Assembly (NCBI GenBank): GCA_947371755.1 | Contig: CANBQT010000002.1 | Coordinates: 106,110-170,109, forward strand | Length of the DNA: 64,000 nucleotides | Direction: 5' to 3' | DNA from: Chitinophagaceae bacterium | Lineage (GTDB): Bacteria > Bacteroidota > Bacteroidia > Chitinophagales > Chitinophagaceae | The notes under the pieces: model-generated | What the model saw: the letters and a program-made list of their open reading frames with translations, nothing else | The model's database searches: none | What the model was told of the DNA's origin: nothing | Made by a program: the position numbers and the translations under genes | In this document: positions 28,184 to 36,278 of the stretch, in pieces | How the letters are laid out: the number at the start of each line of letters is the position of its first letter | How positions within the stretch are numbered: position 1 is the stretch's first letter

Positions 28184-28195
28184 ACAGTAATTTGA

Positions 28196-29467
28196 TTAGT
28201 CAATTTTATTTGCACCAAAATAAGGCAATAATACTTCTGGCAAAATAATCCCTTCTTCGGTTTGAAAATTCTCCAAAATGCTTGCCATTATTCTTGGTAA
28301 TGCTAAAGAACTTCCGTTCAAAGAATGGGTGAATTGAGTTTTGCCTGTTGCGTCTTTAAAACGACATTTCATCCGATTGGTTTGATAACTCTCGAAATTA
28401 GATACACTACTAACCTCCAACCAACGTTCTTGTGCGGCGCTATAAACTTCAAAATCGTATGTGATGGCAGAAGTAAAACCCATATCTCCACCGCATAAAC
28501 GAAGAATGCGGTATGGCAACTGTAGTGATTGCAATAATTTTTCAACATGAGCTACCATTTCATCCAGTACCTGATAGCTAGTTTCTGGATGTACAATTTG
28601 TATTACTTCCACTTTATCAAATTGGTGCACACGATTCAAGCCTCTAACATCTTTTCCGAAACTACCTGCTTCTCTTCTAAAGCAGGGTGTATAAGCAGTC
28701 ATCTTGATGGGTAATTCTGATTCCTTTACAATTGTATCACGATAGATATTGGTAACAGGAACTTCTGCTGTTGGTATCAAGTAAAAATTATCAGCAGTAG
28801 CGTGATACATCTGGCCCTCTTTATCAGGAAGTTGACCAGTAGCAAAGGCACTTGCCTCATTAACCATAAAAGGAGGAATATATTCTGTATAACCAGCAGC
28901 GGTATTATAATCCAGGAAATAGCTAATTAAAGCTCTTTGCAATTTTGCGCCCTTTCCTTTATATAGGGGAAACCCACTACCTGTAATTTTTGCACCAGTT
29001 TCAAAATCAACTAAATCGTAAGTCTTAATCAAATCCCAATGAGGTACTGCACCGGCATATAGGGAAGGTTTCTGTCCACCTTCACGTACAACCACATTTT
29101 CTTCTGGGGTTTTCCCTTCCGGCACCAATTCATAAGGGAGATTAGGTAAAAGTACCAGGTTAGCCTGTAAATCAGTCTCAACTTTAGCCATTTGCTCTTT
29201 CAGGGGTTCCAAAGAAGATTTCCAGGCCGCCACGTCTGTTTTTATAGCTTCAGCGGCTTCCTTATTGCCCTGGGCCATCCATTTGCCTATCTCTTTTGAA
29301 GCGGCATTTACTTTGGCTTGAGTTTGGTCGAACTCGTTCTGCAAACGCTTTCTATCATCATCCAGCGAAACAATAAGATCCACTAGGTCTAGTTGTTTAA
29401 ACTGTTTAACTGCCAGTCTTTTCTTCACTTCTGCAGGATTATTACGCAGAACATGCACTTGTAACAT
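28196..29467 (-). CDS. serS: Seryl-tRNA synthetase
   Basis: The 423-residue class-II synthetase charges tRNA-Ser. It begins with the long antiparallel coiled-coil arm (about 25-105) and then carries motif 2 (CFRREAGSFGKDVRGLNRVHQF, split by the loop) and motif 3 (NGSSLALPRIMASILENFQ). The length is normal. A promoter with TTG and TATCTTTG boxes lies directly upstream, divergent to the small conserved gene at 29539. Confidence 0.96.
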   Translation of the reverse strand: MLQVHVLRNNPAEVKKRLAVKQFKQLDLVDLIVSLDDDRKRLQNEFDQTQAKVNAASKEIGKWMAQGNKEAAEAIKTDVAAWKSSLEPLKEQMAKVETDLQANLVLLPNLPYELVPEGKTPEENVVVREGGQKPSLYAGAVPHWDLIKTYDLVDFETGAKITGSGFPLYKGKGAKLQRALISYFLDYNTAAGYTEYIPPFMVNEASAFATGQLPDKEGQMYHATADNFYLIPTAEVPVTNIYRDTIVKESELPIKMTAYTPCFRREAGSFGKDVRGLNRVHQFDKVEVIQIVHPETSYQVLDEMVAHVEKLLQSLQLPYRILRLCGGDMGFTSAITYDFEVYSAAQERWLEVSSVSNFESYQTNRMKCRFKDATGKTQFTHSLNGSSLALPRIMASILENFQTEEGIILPEVLLPYFGANKID

Positions 29468-29481
29468 AGAATCAATTTTTG

Positions 29482-29513
29482 CAAAGATAACTTTTGCAAG
29501 CTGATGAAAGCAA
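29482..29513 (-). promoter_or_regulatory. Promoter of serS
   Basis: Read on the minus strand, TTG (29513-29511) is followed after 21 bp by TATCTTTG (29489-29482), an exact -33/-7 pair by Bacteroidota rules. The start codon is 14 bp past the -7 box. Confidence 0.75.
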
Positions 29514-29525
29514 CCTCGAACCTTT

Positions 29526-29533
29526 TACCTTTG
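29526..29533 (+). promoter_or_regulatory. Promoter -7 box abutting a start codon
   Basis: TACCTTTG ends 5 bp before the ATG at 29539. It lies inside the longer reading frame that starts at 29494, which argues for the later start and predicts a leaderless mRNA. Confidence 0.55.
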
Positions 29534-29538
29534 CAACT

Positions 29539-29883
29539 ATGTTTATTGAAGATGATTTACAACAACGTTGGTGGAATTTAGAAGCTAAATTGGTAGAAAG
29601 ATTTGGCAAAAAGCCCGATTTAGAAGCTGTTTTATTCCTTATTGGCATGCAGGAGACTGGTTTTGTGGTATCAAAAATAAGTAAGGAACAAAAGCAGGAC
29701 CTGATGCATATTGCAGTTTGTACCGTTTTGGGGCAGAGCGGCTATTATGTAAAGGAAGGTAATGACGAAGATGGATGGCCTCATTTTAAGCAATTGAAAG
29801 AACTACCTGTACAAGACCTAAGGGAGCAGGAAAATTTCTTAAAAGACCATGTGCTTTTATACTTTGGGCAAATGGGCTTTTAA
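29539..29883 (+). CDS. Conserved small cytosolic protein of unknown function
   Basis: The 114-residue protein starts MFIEDDLQQRWW and contains LVERFGKKPDLEAVLFLIG and EQKQDLMHIAVCTVL, ending in a DEDGWPHF segment and an aromatic tail. I recognise the pattern as a conserved hypothetical in Bacteroidota but know no function. The longer ORF start at 29494 lies upstream of a perfect -7 box and is rejected. It reads away from serS and precedes gcvH by 63 bp. Confidence 0.78.
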   Translation: MFIEDDLQQRWWNLEAKLVERFGKKPDLEAVLFLIGMQETGFVVSKISKEQKQDLMHIAVCTVLGQSGYYVKEGNDEDGWPHFKQLKELPVQDLREQENFLKDHVLLYFGQMGF

Positions 29884-29946
29884 TTTTATGCTAGCTAAGG
29901 TATTCTTCTAATTTTATACAATATTTGCAACTATAAAAACTAAAAC

Positions 29947-30324
29947 ATGAATTTTCCTGCCACATTAAAGTACACTAAAGACCATGAATGGATTCTTTTA
30001 GAAGGCAATACTGCAACGATAGGTATTACCGATTTTGCTCAACACGAATTAGGTGATATCGTTTATGTTGATATCAATACGGTTGGTAAATCATTGGCTG
30101 CCGAAGAAATTTTCGGAACAGTTGAGGCAGTAAAAACAGTGAGTGACCTTTTCTTACCAGTTGCCGGAACCGTTTTATCTATCAATCCTCTTTTAGAAAA
30201 GCAACCAGAGTTGGTAAATACAGATCCTTATGGTGATGGATGGATGGTCAAGTTAGAAGTTAGCAATCTAGCTGATGTAGATGCACTGATGAACAGCGAT
30301 GCATACGGTTCTTTGGTAGGATAA
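29947..30324 (+). CDS. gcvH: Glycine cleavage system H protein
   Basis: GcvH is the lipoyl carrier shuttling intermediates among the P, T and L proteins. The 125-residue protein has the complete fold, and the lipoylated lysine is Lys63 in VEAVKTVSD. Its T-protein partner is encoded 10 kb upstream. The transcript ends in a perfect 18-bp hairpin that overlaps the next gene's start. Confidence 0.96.
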   Translation: MNFPATLKYTKDHEWILLEGNTATIGITDFAQHELGDIVYVDINTVGKSLAAEEIFGTVEAVKTVSDLFLPVAGTVLSINPLLEKQPELVNTDPYGDGWMVKLEVSNLADVDALMNSDAYGSLVG

Positions 30325-30330
30325 ATATAA

Positions 30331-30375
30331 AAATCTGCATACACAAAGTTTTACCTTTGTGTATGCAGATTTTAA
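30331..30375 (+). terminator. gcvH terminator overlapping the start of the VanZ-like gene
   Basis: AAATCTGCATACACAAAG (30331-30348) and CTTTGTGTATGCAGATTT (30355-30372) are perfect 18-bp arms with a six-base loop, followed by a short T run. The 3' arm contains the ATG (30363) of the next gene. A TACCTTTG -7 box (30352-30359) spans loop and arm. Confidence 0.85.
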
Positions 30376-30764
30376 AAAAACTCCCTTTTCTTCCTGCTGT
30401 AGTATTTTTTATCATTACAGTTATTCTCTTAACCCTTCCGGGTTCAAGTTTTCCGAAATCTCATTTCTTTGATATCCCCTATTTTGATAAATGGGTGCAT
30501 GTCGGGATCTTCAGTATACTCTGCTTTCTTTTCTCTATTCCTTTTGTACATTTTTCAATTAACAATCTGCAAAAAAAATATTGGTTTGTCTTGATTCTTT
30601 TGATGGGTATCCTTTATGGGATCTTGATGGAGTTTGTTCAGAAATACTGGGTAATCAATCGCAGTTTTGATGAAATGGATATGGTGGCAGATGCAATTGG
30701 ATCTGTATTGGCATGGCTCGTAACACTTCAAATACTAAAAAGAAAAAATAGTTTAAGGGCTTAA
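30363..30764 (+). CDS. VanZ-like membrane protein
   Basis: The 133-residue protein has four hydrophobic helices (about 8-26, 42-62, 72-92 and 108-126). It shows the VanZ-family hallmarks FDKWVHVGIFSIL in the second helix region and EFVQ followed by RSFDEMDMVADAIG before the last. The family is named for teicoplanin resistance but is widespread with unknown function. The ATG at 30363 is the only plausible start, since the first helix follows at once, so translation begins inside the gcvH terminator hairpin. Confidence 0.85.
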   Translation: MQILKKLPFLPAVVFFIITVILLTLPGSSFPKSHFFDIPYFDKWVHVGIFSILCFLFSIPFVHFSINNLQKKYWFVLILLMGILYGILMEFVQKYWVINRSFDEMDMVADAIGSVLAWLVTLQILKRKNSLRA

Positions 30765-30795
30765 AAAAAGATTGGCCTCTGTGGAAACAGAGGCC
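30763..30795 (-). terminator. Minus-strand terminator of the fixH/DsbD-like transcript
   Basis: GGCCTCTG (30774-30781) pairs with CAGAGGCC (30788-30795). Read on the minus strand the stem is followed by AATCTTTTTTT, so it ends leftward transcription coming from 32.1 kb. Confidence 0.8.
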
Positions 30796-30905
30796 GCAAC
30801 CAAAACTAACTGCTTATGAGAAAATCGTTTATTATTATTTGATATATACTGTAAAGCAAATCGGATGCCAGAACTTTAAAAGGATTGTTAATAGTTTTAA
30901 TCCTC

Positions 30906-30950
30906 TAGTATTTCCCTCTTTGCTGATACAAAGCTCAACTAGAAATACTA
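30906..30950. other. Nested inverted repeat in the gap before the DsbD_2-like gene end
   Basis: TAGTATTTC (30906-30914) pairs with GAAATACTA (30942-30950), and within it CTTTG (30918-30922) pairs with CAAAG (30929-30933). No T run follows on either strand. It lies in the 3' untranslated part of the leftward transcript, and its role is unknown. Confidence 0.5.
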
Positions 30951-30987
30951 AAAAAAATGTCAAGGGATTAAGAAGAATTTGTTAAGA

Positions 30988-31695
30988 CTATGGACAGTCA
31001 ATAACCTGTGAGGCAGAGTTATTCATAACGGGGCTAATCATGGGAATATTTAAATTTAACCCTCTCAGAATGAGTAATATAGCCATTGTAGCCACAAAAA
31101 ACGGAATGGCTTTTTTCATGTTATTTCTGATTTTAAGGCTGATAAAACTGCCGAAATAAGTCAATAAAAACATAGCTGGAAATGTTCCAAGTCCAAAAAA
31201 TGCCATAAAAAGCATTCCCCCTATTAAATTCCCTGCTGCCATTGCGCCGGTGATTGCCAGATAAACCATCCCACAGGGCAATAGTCCATTCGCCATACCC
31301 AAAATAAGCATGCCGTATAATTGCTTTTTCTGAATATAGATTGCAATAATGTTTTGAAGTTTTTGTTGAAACTGATCAAAGGGTTTGAAGTGAATCAGTT
31401 TCTTACCCACTGTAGTTTGTAATAGGATCAGTAGAATGATACAACCAAGGGCTATTGAAAAATATTGTTGTAATCCTGCGAGATAAAATTGTCTGCCAAC
31501 AAAACCAAAAAATAAACCTAACAGTGCATAAAGAAAAATTCTTCCTGAATGATATAATAGGATACCTACTAATTTTTTATGAGCAGGCAAATAGTAAACA
31601 GGCAATGATAGAGCAATCGGGCCACACATTCCAACACAGTGGAAACTACTTACTATCCCTAGCGCAAAACCTGATATGATTAATTCCCAGAACAT
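30988..31695 (-). CDS. DsbD_2/TauE-like membrane protein, cbb3 oxidase maturation
   Basis: The 235-residue protein has six or so membrane helices and two conserved Cys motifs, HCVGMCGP near residue 19-26 and NGLLPCGMVY near 136-145. These mark the DsbD_2 (PF13386) group often annotated as sulfite exporter TauE/SafE. In Bacteroidota such a gene typically closes the cco cluster, where it is thought to help copper or thiol handling for cbb3 oxidase. It starts 1 bp after fixH ends, so the two are co-translated. Sulfite export is not implied. Confidence 0.85.
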   Translation of the reverse strand: MFWELIISGFALGIVSSFHCVGMCGPIALSLPVYYLPAHKKLVGILLYHSGRIFLYALLGLFFGFVGRQFYLAGLQQYFSIALGCIILLILLQTTVGKKLIHFKPFDQFQQKLQNIIAIYIQKKQLYGMLILGMANGLLPCGMVYLAITGAMAAGNLIGGMLFMAFFGLGTFPAMFLLTYFGSFISLKIRNNMKKAIPFFVATMAILLILRGLNLNIPMISPVMNNSASQVIDCP

Positions 31696-31696
31696 T

Positions 31697-32131
31697 TTAG
31701 TGGACCATCAATTTCTGTTCAGAATAATAAATTTCTTTACCTAATTGCCAATTGATTTTTAGCTCGTAAGCACCTTTTTGAAATGATTTCTTTAAAAAGA
31801 CCTGTTTGTTTGTTGAATCAACCTGAAGTGTTGTATGATAATCATTTCGATCGTCTGTAATACAATAAAAAAACACATCTCCAGTAATTGCAAAGCCCTT
31901 TTGTTCTTGTGGCAGATGTATGATTACTGCTTCTGCGTCTTGCTCTACCTTTACATCACTGATTTTGGAGGCGTTTTTTATCCTATCTATTTTGTCCTGG
32001 TAACGGAGTTCATCTTTATAATAATCTTTGCTTACCAGATCGTATTTAGTAGTAACTGCCCGATAGACCAGGTATCCGATAAAGGAGCCAAAAACAATAA
32101 ACACCACTACCAATTTATTACCCCAGTTCAT
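31697..32131 (-). CDS. ccoH: FixH/CcoH-family cbb3 oxidase assembly protein
   Basis: The 144-residue protein has one N-terminal membrane helix (about 5-25). An extracytoplasmic domain follows that begins with the typical VSKDYYKDELRYQDKIDR segment of FixH proteins. It is needed for assembly of the cbb3 oxidase. A perfect minus-strand terminator separates it from ccoP, so it should have a separate promoter. The ccoG gene that often lies here is missing. Confidence 0.88.
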   Translation of the reverse strand: MNWGNKLVVVFIVFGSFIGYLVYRAVTTKYDLVSKDYYKDELRYQDKIDRIKNASKISDVKVEQDAEAVIIHLPQEQKGFAITGDVFFYCITDDRNDYHTTLQVDSTNKQVFLKKSFQKGAYELKINWQLGKEIYYSEQKLMVH

Positions 32132-32264
32132 TATTCAAATTTTTAAAATGAAAACTTTGTTTATATTCCTGCAACCTTTACAAGTTGGTAAGAATTGCTT
32201 TTAAATTTAGCTACTTTATTTTGTAGCTACCAAAGGAATTGATAAGTTACAACAGCAAGTCTAT

Positions 32265-32300
32265 AAAAATGTATTGCGGATAAAAATTATCCGCAATACA
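32265..32300 (-). terminator. Terminator of the ccoS-ccoNO-ccoQ-ccoP operon
   Basis: TGTATTGCGGATAA (32270-32283) and TTATCCGCAATACA (32287-32300) form a perfect 14-bp stem with a three-base loop. On the minus strand it is followed by five T residues. Confidence 0.92.
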
Positions 32301-32327
32301 AAATATAGCAATCAAACTAATTCGAGT

Positions 32328-33536
32328 TTATTTAACTACTGCGGCAGTTGTTTTTGTTGAATCAACTTTTGCTTTGGTTGAATCAGTAGCAGGAGCTGCA
32401 TTAGCTTTTTCGTCATATAAAACCCCCTGAGGTTCTTTTGCCTTTGCAGGTTTTGTACCAACTAAAGATTTCACATAACTAGCCAATTGAGCAATTTGTG
32501 TGGGAGAATAATCATCCTTCCAACTCTTCATCCCTTTTTCTGGATAGCCATATTTAATAGTCTTGAAAATGTCTTTGATACTACCACCGTGAATAAAGTA
32601 ATTATCTGTCATATTAGGACCAACAGAACCACCACCATCAGCTAAGTGACAAGCTGCACAAATTGTTGTAAAGATTTTCTGACCTTCTTCACGATCGGCA
32701 GGTGAGGTAAGATAAGTAACTGTATTTTCATCTACTTTACTTGCAGATTTTTTTAAGTACTCTTCTTTATCAGCAGCAGCTTGATCTAAGGCAATGGTTA
32801 ATTCTTCTTTACTGAGTGGTGCAGATTTTGCCACATGATATCTGTATAAATAAAGACCAGCAAAAATGATAGTGATGTAAAATCCATACAGCCACCATGG
32901 TGGAAGACGGTTATCTAATTCTCTGATACCATCATAATCATGACCTAGGTCGATGGAAGATTCTTCCTGAATAGGTTTGAAACTGTTGAAATTATCCCAC
33001 CATTGTAAGAAAGAAGATGTTTTTTCTGCAACAGCTTCTTCAGCGTCTACATTCACTGCAGCTTCTTTGGCTAATAGTTTCTTCAGGTTTACTAAGAGTA
33101 CCCAAAGAATCAACAACTCTAAGAAGATCACTGATACCATCACATAAAATGATGTTAATGATAATCCAGCAACAGATGTTTCTTCTGCAACGGCTGCTGT
33201 AGCAGTTGCTGGAGCATCGGCAGCAAATAATGCTGAAGTTGTGAGGCAAAGTAATGCGACTGTTAAAAATTTACCAACAGCATTATTACCTTTTTTACGT
33301 TCGTCTTTGTAACGTTGAAGATACACTTGGGCGGCCCCAAGTATTACATTGGCCAAAAGGCCAATGGCTAATAATAATCCCACTATTATTACTAGCAGTA
33401 CTTGGGCCAAAGGATTGGATAATTCCGAAGCCTTTGGTGGGCCGGCCGCAAATGCATCATTTGAACTAAAACCGATAGAAATCACAACTACCAGGGCTTT
33501 AACCCAATAAGATATGGAAGAATATTTTTTAAACAT
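32328..33536 (-). CDS. ccoP: cbb3-type cytochrome c oxidase, subunit III
   Basis: CcoP passes electrons to the catalytic subunit. From the ATG at 33536 it has 402 residues. An N-terminal region with two hydrophobic stretches (about 44-65 and 92-106) comes first, then membrane helices at about 128-150 and 214-232, and a single cytochrome c domain with CAACH at 293-297. A Lys/Ala/Thr-rich tail ends it. Proteobacterial CcoP usually has two haems; one is common in Bacteroidota. The ATG at 33569 would overlap ccoQ by 11 bp and was not used. Confidence 0.92.
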   Translation of the reverse strand: MFKKYSSISYWVKALVVVISIGFSSNDAFAAGPPKASELSNPLAQVLLVIIVGLLLAIGLLANVILGAAQVYLQRYKDERKKGNNAVGKFLTVALLCLTTSALFAADAPATATAAVAEETSVAGLSLTSFYVMVSVIFLELLILWVLLVNLKKLLAKEAAVNVDAEEAVAEKTSSFLQWWDNFNSFKPIQEESSIDLGHDYDGIRELDNRLPPWWLYGFYITIIFAGLYLYRYHVAKSAPLSKEELTIALDQAAADKEEYLKKSASKVDENTVTYLTSPADREEGQKIFTTICAACHLADGGGSVGPNMTDNYFIHGGSIKDIFKTIKYGYPEKGMKSWKDDYSPTQIAQLASYVKSLVGTKPAKAKEPQGVLYDEKANAAPATDSTKAKVDSTKTTAAVVK

Positions 33537-33558
33537 GTCAGTTGATTTAAGGTTTGGC

Positions 33559-33720
33559 TTAATTATCAAGGGGTAAATGATTGATTTTATCGAGCGATTT
33601 TTTATCTGAAGTCATTACCCAAATGGTCATCCCTACAAAGAATGTAAAGAAGATGGTTAATGAACTCAACCCATAAATATCAACACCCGTAATCGTTTCC
33701 AAATAATGTATAAATTTCAT
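33559..33720 (-). CDS. ccoQ: cbb3 oxidase small subunit CcoQ-like
   Basis: This short frame encodes 53 residues starting MKFIHYLETITG, with one membrane helix (about 16-36, LSSLTIFFTFFVGMTIWVM) and a charged tail. Size, single helix and its place between ccoNO and ccoP fit CcoQ, the subunit that stabilises CcoP in the complex. Sequence conservation in CcoQ is low, so the name rests mainly on position. It begins 55 bp after ccoNO past a stable hairpin and ends 22 bp before ccoP. Confidence 0.8.
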   Translation of the reverse strand: MKFIHYLETITGVDIYGLSSLTIFFTFFVGMTIWVMTSDKKSLDKINHLPLDN

Positions 33721-33739
33721 AAACCCTTTATTTTTTTCA

Positions 33740-33766
33740 TCAGCGATCGTTCAAAACGATCGCTGA
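33740..33766 (-). other. Intercistronic hairpin between ccoNO and ccoQ
   Basis: TCAGCGATCGTT (33740-33751) and AACGATCGCTGA (33755-33766) are perfect 12-bp arms with a three-base loop. On the minus strand no T run follows, so it is more likely a stability element protecting the upstream ccoNO message than a terminator. Confidence 0.7.
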
Positions 33767-33775
33767 CAATAAATT

Positions 33776-35920
33776 TTAATTTGTTAAAGCTGCTACAGTT
33801 GGCTTAGGTGCATTTTTAATATCAGTACCTACTCTTTGCAGATAAGCAATCAATGCAAGGATTTCTGTATTTGTGCCAGCTTCCAATTTTTCAGCTTTCA
33901 ATCCTGCCTGAATTTTTTTTGCTTGTTCAAACAAATCAGCATTGGCTTGTAAGTCGTAACCTTTAGCATAAGGCACACCCAAAGTTGTCATCGCCCGAAT
34001 CTTAGCAGGAGTAATTGCAGTGTCTATTTTGTTTTCATATAACCAAGTATAGGAAGGCATAATAGAACCAGGACTCATACTCTGAGGATCTTGCATATGG
34101 TTAAAGTGCCAGCTATCCGGATACTTTCCACCTACACGAGCCAGATCTGGTCCAGTTCTTTTACTTCCCCATTGGAATGGATGATCGTACACAAATTCAC
34201 CAGCTTTACTATATTCTCCATATCGTGCAACTTCATCGCGGAAAGGACGAACCATTTGAGAGTGACATAAATAACAACCTTCACGGATATAAATATCTCT
34301 TCCTTGTAATTCAAGAGGAGTATAAGGTTTCACTGCAGCAATAGTTGGAATATTGCTCTTAATTAAGAAGGTAGGAATTAACTCCATAATACCTCCGATA
34401 GCAACCGCCACTAAACTGAATAATAACATTTGAATAGGTCTAGCTTCAATCCATCTATGCCAATAAAGCTTGCTATGGTTCTCTACTTGTACCTGAGCTT
34501 CTAATGCCGGTGCTTCTGCAGCTTCATCAGCCACCAAGCTTCCTGCTTTCACAGTTTTAAAAATATTGTATACCATGATGAACACACCAGATAAATACAA
34601 TACACCTCCAATACTTCTGGTAATGTACATTGGAATGATATGGGTTACTGTTTCTAAGAATTGGAATTTTAAGGTTCCTTCTTCAGTAAATTGTTTCCAC
34701 ATCAATGCTTGTGTAAAACCTGCCCAATACATTGGAATTGCATAAAGGATTATACCAATAGTGCCAATCCAGAAGTGGTTTGTTGCCAATTTCTTGCTAT
34801 ACAATGGGGTATTGAAAATTTTAGGAATAATCCAATATAGAATACCGAATGTTAAGAAACCATTCCATCCCAATGCACCAATGTGAACGTGTGCAATAGT
34901 CCAGTCTGTAAAGTGTGTAATAGCATTTACACTCTTAATACTCAACATAGGACCTTCAAAAGTAGACATACCATAACAGGTAATCGCTACCACCATAAAT
35001 TTCAAAATAGGATCTTCTCTTACTTTATCCCAGGCTCCACGTAAAGTGAACAATCCGTTCAACATACCACCCCATGATGGAGCAATTAACATCACGCTGA
35101 AAACGGTGCCTAAACTTTGGGCCCAATCAGGTAATGCTGTGTATAATAAGTGGTGAGGTCCAGCCCAGATATATAAGAAAATCAATGCCCAGAAGTGTAT
35201 GATAGATAAACGATAACTATATACAGGTCTGTTAGCAGCCTTAGGTAAGAAATAATACATGATACCTAAGTAAGGTGTAGTAAGGAAGAATGCCACCGCA
35301 TTATGTCCATACCACCATTGTACCAACGCATCTTGTACCCCTGCATAAAAGCTATAACTCTTTAACCAACTAAATGGCAATTCGAATGAGTTAACAACGT
35401 GCAGCATAGTAACTGTGATCCATGTTGCAATAAAGAACCAGATAGCAACATACAAATGTTTTTCTCTGCGTTTAATGATGGTACCAAACATATTAATACC
35501 AAAAACGATCCAGATCAATGCAATCAGAATATCAATAGGCCATTCTAATTCGGCATATTCTTTACCCGAAGTATATCCTGCCAATAAAGTAACTGCAGCA
35601 AGAACGATAATTAATTGCCAGCCCCAGAAATGAATCTTACTCAGGGTATCATTAAACATACGCGCTTTACATAAACGCTGTAATGAATAATAAACTCCCA
35701 TGAACATTCCATTTCCAACGAAAGCGAAGATAACCGCGTTGGTGTGAACAGGTCTTACCCTACCAAATGTGGTAAAGGGCAATCCGAAATTGGCAGCTGG
35801 CAGATAGATTTGCACAGCTATCAATAGACCGGCAAGCATACCTACGACGCCCCATAAAATGGTGGCAAAGGCAAATTGCTTTACAATCCGGTTGTCATAA
35901 TAGAACTTTTCTACTTGCAT
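33776..35920 (-). CDS. ccoNO: Fused cbb3-type cytochrome c oxidase subunits I and II
   Basis: The 714-residue protein joins the haem-copper catalytic subunit CcoN (about 1-470, at least twelve helices with HFTDWTIAHVHIGALGWNGF and WWYGHNAVAF motifs) to the cytochrome c subunit CcoO (about 510-714). The CcoO part has its haem site CYLCH at 549-553 and the typical MVRPFRDEVARYGEYSKAGE continuation. This high-affinity oxidase reduces oxygen at low tension. The fusion is common in Bacteroidota. It lies 45 bp after ccoS. Confidence 0.96.
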   Translation of the reverse strand: MQVEKFYYDNRIVKQFAFATILWGVVGMLAGLLIAVQIYLPAANFGLPFTTFGRVRPVHTNAVIFAFVGNGMFMGVYYSLQRLCKARMFNDTLSKIHFWGWQLIIVLAAVTLLAGYTSGKEYAELEWPIDILIALIWIVFGINMFGTIIKRREKHLYVAIWFFIATWITVTMLHVVNSFELPFSWLKSYSFYAGVQDALVQWWYGHNAVAFFLTTPYLGIMYYFLPKAANRPVYSYRLSIIHFWALIFLYIWAGPHHLLYTALPDWAQSLGTVFSVMLIAPSWGGMLNGLFTLRGAWDKVREDPILKFMVVAITCYGMSTFEGPMLSIKSVNAITHFTDWTIAHVHIGALGWNGFLTFGILYWIIPKIFNTPLYSKKLATNHFWIGTIGIILYAIPMYWAGFTQALMWKQFTEEGTLKFQFLETVTHIIPMYITRSIGGVLYLSGVFIMVYNIFKTVKAGSLVADEAAEAPALEAQVQVENHSKLYWHRWIEARPIQMLLFSLVAVAIGGIMELIPTFLIKSNIPTIAAVKPYTPLELQGRDIYIREGCYLCHSQMVRPFRDEVARYGEYSKAGEFVYDHPFQWGSKRTGPDLARVGGKYPDSWHFNHMQDPQSMSPGSIMPSYTWLYENKIDTAITPAKIRAMTTLGVPYAKGYDLQANADLFEQAKKIQAGLKAEKLEAGTNTEILALIAYLQRVGTDIKNAPKPTVAALTN

Positions 35921-35965
35921 GTGGATAGTTTGGTTTTGGTTTGGTATTAGCGATGATTAAAAGAT

Positions 35966-36148
35966 TTAAAGGGATTCGACTTTTGCCGGTTCGGAACTTT
36001 CCTTAGCAGGAACTGAATCTAGCAACATCCGCATAGGCGGACTTAATTCGTCGTTGTACTGTCCGGTCTTTACACTCCATAGGAAGGCTACCAGGAACAG
36101 AGCGGCTACTGAAATACTAGCCAATAAAAGGATAATAATAACACTCAT
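35966..36148 (-). CDS. ccoS: cbb3 oxidase assembly protein CcoS
   Basis: A 60-residue single-helix membrane protein (about 3-25). Its FLWSVKTGQYND segment after the helix matches CcoS proteins (consensus W-x3-xGQfdD). CcoS is required for cofactor insertion in cbb3 oxidase. It is the first gene of the operon downstream of the Crp/Fnr-type box. Confidence 0.92.
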   Translation of the reverse strand: MSVIIILLLASISVAALFLVAFLWSVKTGQYNDELSPPMRMLLDSVPAKESSEPAKVESL

Positions 36149-36202
36149 AGTGGGTGGTGTTGTATTGTTAGTAAAAGTATAGGTGTATCAATGACCAATC
36201 CA

Positions 36203-36237
36203 TGACAATACTCAATCAATTGAATGATATTTATCAT
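36203..36237 (-). promoter_or_regulatory. Crp/Fnr-type promoter module of the cco operon
   Basis: The 14-bp box ATGATATTTATCAT (36224-36237) has 5-bp arms with a 4-bp spacer. On the minus strand TATTGTCA (36210-36203) follows, 24 bp centre to centre. The same arrangement with almost the same bases is present upstream of the hemerythrin-like gene (39322-39356). Another candidate -7, TACTTTTA, is at 36179-36172 on the minus strand, nearer to ccoS. Confidence 0.65.
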
Positions 36238-36278
36238 GTATTAAGAAAAAACAAACGGCGTTTAAACTTTGAATATTT

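Noticed and set aside
30988..31695. Sulfite export by the TauE/SafE-annotated protein
   Set aside because: The HCVGMCGP and LPCG motifs and the place after ccoH indicate the DsbD_2-type maturation group; no sulfur genes are nearby.
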